DNA of 16,270 nt from Crocinitomicaceae bacterium (GTDB lineage Bacteria > Bacteroidota > Bacteroidia > Flavobacteriales_D > Crocinitomicaceae): assembly GCA_002696025.1 (NCBI GenBank), contig NZQU01000040.1, positions 1 through 16,270 on the forward strand, in the 5' to 3' direction. How positions within the stretch are numbered: the first letter of the stretch is position 1; every line of letters begins with the position of its first letter. The position numbers were made by a program, and so were the translations under genes. The notes under the pieces were generated by a model. It did no database searches. It was not told the DNA's origin and saw nothing but the letters and a program-made list of their open reading frames with translations. Shown here in pieces: positions 9,156-15,045 of the stretch.

Positions 9156-9632
9156 ATGAAACACACTCTCTCATTTTTCTTCTGTTTTTCAATCTTATTT
9201 TGTTTTGCTCAAAGAAATTACAGCACTGCAATTGGAATTAAAGGAGGTTATCCAAGCTATGGATCTTTTAATATAAAACATAGACTTAATGGTATTCAAG
9301 CTATTGAAGGAAGCATTGGTGGAAGTGCGATAGGCAACGGCATCATAATTGAAGGTTTATATGAGTTCAATAATCCTTTAAAGGAGAATGGCCTTGAATG
9401 GTACTATGGTGGGGGTGTGATTCTAGGGTTTATTAAAACTGTAGAAGGGTCTAATTGGGAAGAAAAAAACTACCTGCTTTCAGGAATTAAATCTGTTATC
9501 GGAATTGAATATACTTTTGAAGACTTCCCTTTAAATATTGCTATTGATACTGGACCAATACTTGTCATTACACCATCTTTTTCATTTACATGGGCTGGCT
9601 CACTATCCATTCGTTACTGCATTTTTAATTAA
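9156..9632 (+). CDS. Small exported beta-barrel-like protein of unknown function
   Basis: The 158-residue product has a clear signal peptide (MKHTLSFFFCFSILFCFA-Q). The mature part of about 140 residues alternates polar and hydrophobic positions, is rich in Gly, Tyr and Ile, and ends in a strand (SLSIRYCIFN) close to a beta-barrel terminus. This fits an 8-strand outer-membrane barrel of the OmpX/OmpW size class. No enzymatic motif is visible and I do not recognise a specific family. It is too short to be a PorP/SprF-type partner (about 300 residues). It lies 18 bases after the LTD gene on the same strand, so the two are probably co-expressed and may act together at the outer membrane; that link is inference from position only. 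It could also be a periplasmic beta-sandwich. Confidence 0.6.
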   Translation: MKHTLSFFFCFSILFCFAQRNYSTAIGIKGGYPSYGSFNIKHRLNGIQAIEGSIGGSAIGNGIIIEGLYEFNNPLKENGLEWYYGGGVILGFIKTVEGSNWEEKNYLLSGIKSVIGIEYTFEDFPLNIAIDTGPILVITPSFSFTWAGSLSIRYCIFN

Positions 9633-9711
9633 CAAATGATTAATAATCATGCATTACCTTATCAGCTTATAAAGAATCTATTAAAACTTATTTTTTAAAC
9701 GTCTAAAATTG

Positions 9712-9719
9712 TACTTTTG
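9712..9719 (+). promoter_or_regulatory. Promoter -7 element for arginase-argS
   Basis: TACTTTTG matches TAnnTTTG, 35 bases before the arginase ATG at 9755, in the only sizeable gap (122 bases) between the small barrel gene and arginase. No good -33 TTG is seen; a T-rich run sits at roughly that distance. Confidence 0.5.
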
Positions 9720-9754
9720 TCGAGCATTTTAAATTTTTTTATACAAAAAGTAAA

Positions 9755-10726
9755 ATGAAAAAAAACATAGAAATTATTATAAATAATTCTGAGTTGGGAG
9801 CAGGAACAAGAGGGTCTTCTTTAGGTCCTGATGCTATATTGACAGTTGCAAGAACTGAAAAAAGCTCTTTCTTTTCTGAAAATAAACCTGTTAGAATAAA
9901 AGATGAGAACCATCTCTTAGATCTACCTAACCAATCGCATTTTGCTAAAAGAATTGACGGGATTTGTGAAATTTATTCAAGAGTAATGAATCAAATTCAA
10001 ATGAGCTTCAAAAGTTCTGAAACTGTATGCATTATTTCTGGGGATCATTCATCTGCAGCAGCAACTATAGGTGGAATTAAAAGCAGTCACCCTGACAAAA
10101 AAATTGGTGTAATTTGGATTGATGCTCATGCTGACATTCATTCTCCTTACACAACGCCTTCTGGAAATATTCATGGTATGCCACTAGCTGTTGCTCTTAA
10201 TATAGACAACGAAATAAACAAAATAAACACACCGAAACACAGCACAATAAGAAAATGGGAATGGATGAAAAATATGGCAGGAAAAAATGAGCCTATGATA
10301 TCACCAAAAGACCTTGTTTATATTGGCTTAAGAGACATTGAAAATGAAGAGTCTAAACTAATTGATTCTCTTGGAATAAAAAACATAAACATTGAAGAAA
10401 TTAGAGAGCTAGGTATCTCAAATGTTACCTCAACGGTAAACTCATACTTTGATAATCATGATTTAATTTATTTATCATTTGATGTGGATTCAATGGACCC
10501 TGAAGATGCTTCGTATGGAACCGGAACTCCAGTAGAGAGTGGGCTTTTAGTCTCAGAAGCATCTGAATTAATTGATGAATTTTGTAAGCTTGAAAAATTA
10601 AAATGCATTGAGTTTGTAGAAATAAATCCTTGTTTAGACAAACAAAACAAAATGGCCAAAGTAAGTTTTAATATTATTGAAAATTCTGTCAATCAATTAA
10701 AAAACAAAGCCATTTTAACAGAATAA
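9755..10726 (+). CDS. Arginase family ureohydrolase (likely arginase)
   Basis: This 323-residue cytoplasmic Mn-dependent enzyme is predicted to hydrolyse L-arginine to ornithine and urea. Binuclear-metal motifs are complete: GDHS with His98; WIDAHADIH with Asp123, His125 and Asp127; and SFDVDSMDP with Asp243 and Asp245. FVEINP supplies the conserved Glu289. The substrate-loop sequence SGNIHGMPLA (136-145) and the GTGTPVESGL segment are typical of true arginases rather than agmatinases, though formimidoylglutamase or guanidinobutyrase activity cannot be excluded by eye. Length is slightly above the usual 300-310. It starts at ATG 9755 after a promoter-like TACTTTTG and is followed by argS after only 12 bases, so both genes that consume free arginine are probably on one transcript. 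Whether urea is used further is not visible here. Confidence 0.92.
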   Translation: MKKNIEIIINNSELGAGTRGSSLGPDAILTVARTEKSSFFSENKPVRIKDENHLLDLPNQSHFAKRIDGICEIYSRVMNQIQMSFKSSETVCIISGDHSSAAATIGGIKSSHPDKKIGVIWIDAHADIHSPYTTPSGNIHGMPLAVALNIDNEINKINTPKHSTIRKWEWMKNMAGKNEPMISPKDLVYIGLRDIENEESKLIDSLGIKNINIEEIRELGISNVTSTVNSYFDNHDLIYLSFDVDSMDPEDASYGTGTPVESGLLVSEASELIDEFCKLEKLKCIEFVEINPCLDKQNKMAKVSFNIIENSVNQLKNKAILTE

Positions 10727-10738
10727 TTTGACAATGAA

Positions 10739-12610
10739 ATGATTGAAGAAAAGATAATTAATTGTCTTCTTAATGAAGGTGGAAAGGAATTGGGTTTTGA
10801 AATATTAGAAAAACAAATTCAATTTCAGAAAACAAGAAAAGACGTTGAAGGTGATTTAACTCTTGTTGTTTTTCCCTTTGTTAAAAATTTAAAGTGTGCT
10901 CCTCAAGAAGCAGGAAATAAAATAGGAGCCATCTTAAGTAGCTCTATTTCTGAAATTAAAAGTTTTGAAAGCATTCATGGATTTTTAAATATTTCCATTA
11001 ATGATGAAATTTGGATATCTAAAACAAATGAGATATTAAACAATAAAAGATTTGGACTTCAAAAGGAAAATTCAAGAGGTTTAATAATGGTTGAATATTC
11101 ATCACCAAACACAAATAAACCCTTGCACCTAGGTCATTTAAGAAACATATTTCTTGGCTGTTCTATTTCTGAAATATTAAAAGCAAATGGCCATAAAGTT
11201 GTGAGAACTCAAATTATTAATGACAGAGGGATTCATATTTGTAAAAGCATGATTGCCTGGAAAAAATTTGCACCTGTATTAAAAAATGGAGAAAAAGAAA
11301 ATCCATCCAATTCTGGAATAAAGGGTGACAAACTTGTAGGAAAATACTATGTTGAATTTGAGAAACAATTAAAAAAAGAAGCTGAAGAACTAATAAATGA
11401 ATGGAAAAAAAACAACTTTGAAGGATTTGAAACTAAATTAGTAGAGCAAGTTAAGTCAGCACTTAATAGTAATGAGGAAAATAAGCTAATTGAATTAGCA
11501 AGAAATAATACTTTACTAATGAGTGAGGCAAAAAGATTGCTGATCCTATGGGAGGCAAGAGATCCCGAAATTTATTTATTGTGGGAGACAATGAATGCTT
11601 GGGTTTATAAAGGATTTGAAGAAACCTACAAGAAAATGGAAGTAGACTTTGATCAATATTATTATGAATCACAAACCTATCAAATTGGTAAAGACATTGT
11701 ATTAAATGGTTTGTCTAAAAATCAATTCTTTAAAAAAGAAGACGGCTCAATTTGGGTCAACTTGGAAAATGAAAAGAAGGACAATAAGCTACTTTTAAGA
11801 TCAGATGGTACCTCAGTTTATATGACACAAGATATTGGAACTGCCATAGAAAGGTTTAAAGATTTCCCTGAAATTGAAGGAATGGTTTACACGGTTGGAA
11901 ATGAACAAGATTATCATTTTAATGTCTTGTTTTCAATCTTAAAAAAACTAGGTTATGCTTGGGCAGAGAACTGTACCCATTTATCCTATGGAATGGTTGA
12001 TTTACCAAGTGGTAAAATGAAATCTCGTGAAGGGACAGTTGTTGATGCTGATGAACTTATTGAAGAAGTTACTAGTAAAGCTGCCCAGAGTTCAATGGAG
12101 AGGGGGCATTTGGACAACATGACTATTGATGAAAAAGAAAAATTATATCATACTATTGGTATGGGGGGGCTTAAATATTATCTTCTGAAGGTAGATCCGA
12201 AAAAAAGAATGATGTTTAATCCTGAGGAATCTATTGAGTTAACAGGAAATACAGGCCCATTTATTCAATATACATATGCAAGAATTCAATCATTATTGAA
12301 CAAAGGAGATTTTAATGCCAACTCTGATCTACCCTCCTCTATCTTAAAAGAAGAAAAAGATGTAATTAAATGTTTGGTCAATTTCCCTGAAATCATAAAA
12401 GATGCAGGATCAAATTTTTCACCTGCTATTATTGCTAATTATCTATATGAGTTGGTTAAAGAATACAATCATTTTTATCAAAGTATACCTATAAACAAAG
12501 AAGAAGATGTGATCAAAAGGAACTTTAGAATGACAATGAGTCAATGTGTTGCTGATGTTATTTCTAAAGGAATGTCTTTATTGGGTATTAAAGTTCCGAA
12601 TCAAATGTGA
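10739..12610 (+). CDS. argS: Arginyl-tRNA synthetase
   Basis: This 623-residue class I synthetase attaches arginine to tRNA-Arg in the cytoplasm. Seen: an N-terminal additional domain (about 1-110) that contacts the tRNA D-loop; the HIGH-type signature in SSPNTNKPLHLGHLRN with HLGH at 130-133; a KMSKS-type loop SGKMKSREGT at about 424-433; and a C-terminal helical anticodon-binding domain (about 500-623) containing the TGPFIQYTYARI segment. ATG 10739 is chosen because the earlier ATG at 10734 is closed by an immediate stop. It is somewhat longer than E. coli ArgS (577), with extra charged helical residues around 205-255 in the connective region. It lies 12 bases after arginase and probably shares its mRNA. 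Its stop (12608-12610) is one base from the stop of the convergent membrane-protein gene, so no separate terminator fits between them. Confidence 0.98.
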   Translation: MIEEKIINCLLNEGGKELGFEILEKQIQFQKTRKDVEGDLTLVVFPFVKNLKCAPQEAGNKIGAILSSSISEIKSFESIHGFLNISINDEIWISKTNEILNNKRFGLQKENSRGLIMVEYSSPNTNKPLHLGHLRNIFLGCSISEILKANGHKVVRTQIINDRGIHICKSMIAWKKFAPVLKNGEKENPSNSGIKGDKLVGKYYVEFEKQLKKEAEELINEWKKNNFEGFETKLVEQVKSALNSNEENKLIELARNNTLLMSEAKRLLILWEARDPEIYLLWETMNAWVYKGFEETYKKMEVDFDQYYYESQTYQIGKDIVLNGLSKNQFFKKEDGSIWVNLENEKKDNKLLLRSDGTSVYMTQDIGTAIERFKDFPEIEGMVYTVGNEQDYHFNVLFSILKKLGYAWAENCTHLSYGMVDLPSGKMKSREGTVVDADELIEEVTSKAAQSSMERGHLDNMTIDEKEKLYHTIGMGGLKYYLLKVDPKKRMMFNPEESIELTGNTGPFIQYTYARIQSLLNKGDFNANSDLPSSILKEEKDVIKCLVNFPEIIKDAGSNFSPAIIANYLYELVKEYNHFYQSIPINKEEDVIKRNFRMTMSQCVADVISKGMSLLGIKVPNQM

Positions 12611-12611
12611 T

Positions 12612-13166
12612 TTATTTCAAAAATAGAAATCTTCTAAATATCAAAGCAATAAGCAAACTATTAACTGTAACATAGAGCAACAAAGCCAAAAGAGAAATTG
12701 TCATTGTAAACTTAGGGCTAAAGAAAACAGATGCATTTTTTTTTAATTCATCAACAAGTTCATTTTTACTTAAAGACCTCCATTCAGGTTTTTGACTTTT
12801 TATTTCAGCCATATTTTTAGGGTCATCAAGAGCCAAAGATATTTCTTTTTCTCGCTGTTGTAATTGACTAATATTATATTGTTTATTTATATTTTGATAA
12901 TAAAAGAAAAGAAAAAAACTTACCACAACAGTATACAATAAACCACCTGAGATTCCATTTTTTACATCCATTAATAGATTTTGACCTGGAAGTCTTTTTT
13001 TTGATTCATAAATAGAAAGAGATACAGTTAGAGTTGCCAAAAGCATATTTAGCATTACAAACCATTTCAAATAATCTGGTTGATCATAATTGAGCAGGAA
13101 AAAAGATAATTTAATTAAACACCATAAAAGTGCAAGGCAAATTCCTATTAAAAAGGGCTTTTTCAT
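12612..13166 (-). CDS. DUF4199-like four-helix membrane protein
   Basis: This 184-residue inner-membrane protein has four predicted transmembrane helices at about 4-26, 33-53, 70-92 and 152-178. The layout and the charged central loop (about 93-150, rich in Lys, Glu and Gln, with QLQQREKEIS) resemble the Bacteroidota-specific DUF4199 family, whose function is not established. No catalytic or transport motif is visible. It begins 3 bases after the rho stop on the same strand, so it almost certainly shares the rho transcript. It ends one base from the argS stop in convergent orientation. The family assignment is from overall pattern rather than a diagnostic motif, so it could be another small Bacteroidota membrane family. 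Confidence 0.7.
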   Translation of the reverse strand: MKKPFLIGICLALLWCLIKLSFFLLNYDQPDYLKWFVMLNMLLATLTVSLSIYESKKRLPGQNLLMDVKNGISGGLLYTVVVSFFLFFYYQNINKQYNISQLQQREKEISLALDDPKNMAEIKSQKPEWRSLSKNELVDELKKNASVFFSPKFTMTISLLALLLYVTVNSLLIALIFRRFLFLK

Positions 13167-13169
13167 AAA

Positions 13170-14762
13170 TTAAGAATTCATCGAAACCAAAAACTCTTCA
13201 TTTGATTTTGTATTCTCCATATGAGACTTTAAAAATTCCATAGCCTCAACAGGCGTCATATCCGCTATGTGTTTTCTTAAAATCCAAACTCTCTGAAGAA
13301 TATCTTTATTCATTAATAAATCTTCTCTCCTAGTACCAGAAGCAGTGATGTCAATTGCAGGGTAAATTCTTCTATTTGAAATTTTTCGATCCAATTGTAA
13401 TTCCATATTACCAGTCCCCTTAAACTCTTCGAAAATAACCTCATCCATTTTTGAACCTGTTTCAGTAAGTGCTGTTGCAAGTATAGATAAAGAACCTCCA
13501 TTCTCAATTTTCCTTGCTGAACCAAAGAATCTTTTTGGTTTGTGTAAAGCATTTGCATCTACACCACCAGAAAGAACTTTTCCTGAAGCTGGTGATACAG
13601 TATTGTAGGCTCTTGCCAATCGAGTTATTGAATCTAAAAGGATACAAACATCATGACCGCATTCAACCATTCTTTTTGCCTTTTCAATTACCATATTAGC
13701 AACCTTAACATGCCTATCAGCAGGCTCATCAAATGTAGAGGCAACTACTTCAGCCTTAACACTTCTAGCCATATCAGTAACCTCCTCTGGACGCTCATCA
13801 ATTAATAAAACGATTAAATAGGTTTCTGGGTGGTTTGCAGCTATTGCATTGGCCACATCTTTTAATAAAACTGTTTTTCCCGTTTTAGGCTGAGCAACAA
13901 TCATTCCTCTTTGACCTTTTCCAATTGGAGCAAATAAATCCATTACTCTTGTAGATAATGACTCTTGAGCATGTCCTGTAAGTGTGAATTTTTGATCAGG
14001 AAATAAAGGTGTCAGGTATTGAAAAGGAACACGGTCTCTAATATAAGATGGCTCTCTTCCATTAATTGACTCAACTTTAACTAAAGGAAAGTATTTTTCC
14101 CCTTCTCTAGGTGGACGAATTGTGCCTCTTACAGTATCCCCTGTTTTTAAACCAAATAATTTAATTTGATTCTGAGAAACATAAACATCATCTGGAGAAG
14201 GTAAATAATTATAATCAGATGAACGAAGAAAACCATAACCATCTTGAATTACTTCAAGAACACCCTCAGCAGAAACAATTCCAACCAAATCAAAACCATC
14301 CTCTTTTTTCTCATTTCTTTGACGGTTATCATGATTTTGTTTTCTATTTGAATTGTGACTTTTATTTGACGAATTGTGATTAGAATTGGATCTATTCTTA
14401 TTGTCTTTATGAGGAGTTTTTACTTCTTCATTAGTATCGGAAGGTTTGTCCTCATCATTTTTTTCTGCTTTAACTTCTTTATCAGTATCTGAAGATTTAG
14501 CATCTTCACTTTGTACTGCCTTGACATCTTTATCATTATCTGAAGATTTGGCCTCATTAATTGAAGATTTTGATTCTTCAGTAGCAACAACATCTTTTTT
14601 AGACATTTCATCTTTGGCATCAGAAGTTTTTATATTTTCATTTGCCTCTGCCTCTTTAATGTTTTTTCTAATTCTGGTTCTTTTAGTTTTGGGAGGGGTA
14701 GTCTGTTTAGATTCTGATTGATCAACCTTATTTTTGTTCTCATTATTTTCTGAGGTAGCCAT
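13170..14762 (-). CDS. rho: Transcription termination factor Rho with a disordered N-terminal extension
   Basis: Rho is a hexameric RNA helicase/ATPase that loads on untranslated RNA and terminates transcription. This 530-residue form has a long disordered N-terminal region (1-154): acidic/lysine segments with three 17-residue tandem repeats (71-121), then an Asn/Ser/His/Arg-rich stretch (about 118-151). The cold-shock-type RNA-binding domain follows (about 155-240; EGVLEVIQDGYGFLRS, DDVYVSQNQI). The ATPase core has Walker A AQPKTGKT at 290-297, Walker B ILLDSI at about 374-379, the Q-loop region SPASGKVLSGGVD and an intact C-terminus. The helix-bundle Rho_N domain usual at the start of Rho is not visible. 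Disordered insertions are known in Bacteroidota Rho, and the one in Bacteroides thetaiotaomicron has been reported to promote phase separation. A 22-codon upstream ORF and symmetric sequences in the leader suggest autoregulation. The DUF4199-like gene follows after 3 bases. Confidence 0.98.
   Translation of the reverse strand: MATSENNENKNKVDQSESKQTTPPKTKRTRIRKNIKEAEANENIKTSDAKDEMSKKDVVATEESKSSINEAKSSDNDKDVKAVQSEDAKSSDTDKEVKAEKNDEDKPSDTNEEVKTPHKDNKNRSNSNHNSSNKSHNSNRKQNHDNRQRNEKKEDGFDLVGIVSAEGVLEVIQDGYGFLRSSDYNYLPSPDDVYVSQNQIKLFGLKTGDTVRGTIRPPREGEKYFPLVKVESINGREPSYIRDRVPFQYLTPLFPDQKFTLTGHAQESLSTRVMDLFAPIGKGQRGMIVAQPKTGKTVLLKDVANAIAANHPETYLIVLLIDERPEEVTDMARSVKAEVVASTFDEPADRHVKVANMVIEKAKRMVECGHDVCILLDSITRLARAYNTVSPASGKVLSGGVDANALHKPKRFFGSARKIENGGSLSILATALTETGSKMDEVIFEEFKGTGNMELQLDRKISNRRIYPAIDITASGTRREDLLMNKDILQRVWILRKHIADMTPVEAMEFLKSHMENTKSNEEFLVSMNS
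14400..14552 (-). repeat. Three tandem 51-bp (17-residue) repeats within rho
   Basis: On the minus strand, residues 71-87, 88-104 and 105-121 are three in-frame units of 17: AKSSDNDKDVKAVQSED, AKSSDTDKEVKAEKNDE, DKPSDTNEEVKTPHKDN. The DNA repeats with a 51-base period (similar 29-base cores at 14422-14450, 14473-14501 and 14524-14552). Units 1 and 2 are closest; unit 3 has drifted. The repeat expands the charged disordered region without breaking frame. Confidence 0.85.
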
Positions 14763-14775
14763 TTGTTTTAGAAAT

Positions 14776-14844
14776 TTATGATAAATAGATGTAAAATTTA
14801 TGCTTATTCAAATAAGGACTGCAATAAAGCGCTCTTGAAGACAT
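14776..14844 (-). CDS. Candidate 22-codon upstream ORF (leader peptide) of rho
   Basis: An ATG complementary to 14842-14844 opens 22 codons ending TAA at 14776-14778, 13 bases before the rho ATG. The peptide begins MSSRALYCSPYL and ends in a Lys/Tyr-rich tail. Its first half (the RALYCSP part) is the most GC-rich piece of an otherwise very AT-rich leader, hinting at constraint. It lies downstream of a promoter-like element (14887-14914). Translation of such an ORF could keep ribosomes on the leader and block Rho loading, giving feedback on rho expression; E. coli also has a short leader ORF upstream of rho, but I see no sequence similarity claim to make. Chance occurrence is possible for an ORF this short. 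Confidence 0.4.
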   Translation of the reverse strand: MSSRALYCSPYLNKHKFYIYLS

Positions 14845-14886
14845 ATAATTTAAAAAATATTTGTTGTGTGATTAAAAATGTGAAAG

Positions 14887-14914
14887 CAAATTAAATTTGA
14901 GCAGAATACTCAAA
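14887..14914 (-). promoter_or_regulatory. Possible rho promoter
   Basis: The minus strand has TTTG (complement of 14911-14914), 17 bases, then TAATTTG (complement of 14887-14893). This fits a Bacteroidota -33/-7 pair except that the -7 box has one spacer base instead of two. Transcription would start near 14880, upstream of the 22-codon ORF, leaving a leader of about 120 bases before rho. Confidence 0.35.
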
Positions 14915-14937
14915 CCATATATGGTACAATAGTACAA
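14896..14937. promoter_or_regulatory. Cluster of symmetric elements in the rho-valS divergent region
   Basis: Three small elements lie side by side: an inverted repeat TTTGAG-N7-CTCAAA (14896-14914), a perfect 12-base palindrome ACCATATATGGT (14914-14925) and a direct repeat GTACAA-TA-GTACAA (14924-14937). They surround the putative rho -33 box and could be operator sites or short hairpins. No known regulator motif is recognised, and short AT-rich palindromes arise easily by chance. Confidence 0.35.
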
Positions 14938-15029
14938 AAAAATTATTTAATACATCTTCGTTTTTTATAAATATTATCACATTAAATGAATTTGTTCTAA
15001 ATTTTAGCTAATGATTTGTATGCCTTTTC

Positions 15030-15037
15030 TATCTTTG
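15030..15037 (+). promoter_or_regulatory. Promoter -7 element for valS
   Basis: TATCTTTG, followed by C, is a strong match to the Bacteroidota -7 box and lies only 8 bases before the valS ATG at 15046. Initiation at the usual distance would leave a leader of a few bases at most, so valS may be nearly leaderless. No well-placed -33 TTG is seen. Confidence 0.55.
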
Positions 15038-15045
15038 CGAAGATT

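Noticed and set aside
9636..9650. Hairpin ATGATT-AAT-AATCAT after the small barrel gene, considered as a terminator.
   Set aside because: The stem is only six AT-rich pairs and no T-run follows; too weak to call.
12163..12169. A run of seven G in argS, unusual in AT-rich DNA and reminiscent of phase-variable tracts.
   Set aside because: It encodes conserved Met-Gly-Gly in an essential synthetase, and the frame is intact on both sides; phase variation there is implausible.
12608..12635. Possible bidirectional terminator between argS and the membrane-protein gene (GATTT and AAATC arms).
   Set aside because: Arms pair only partly, and the sequence is mostly coding; chance is likely in AT-rich DNA.
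14420..14721. Open frames on both strands overlapping the rho N-terminal region.
   Set aside because: They are by-products of the low-complexity repeat in rho; composition follows the repeat and neither has a plausible start or family match.
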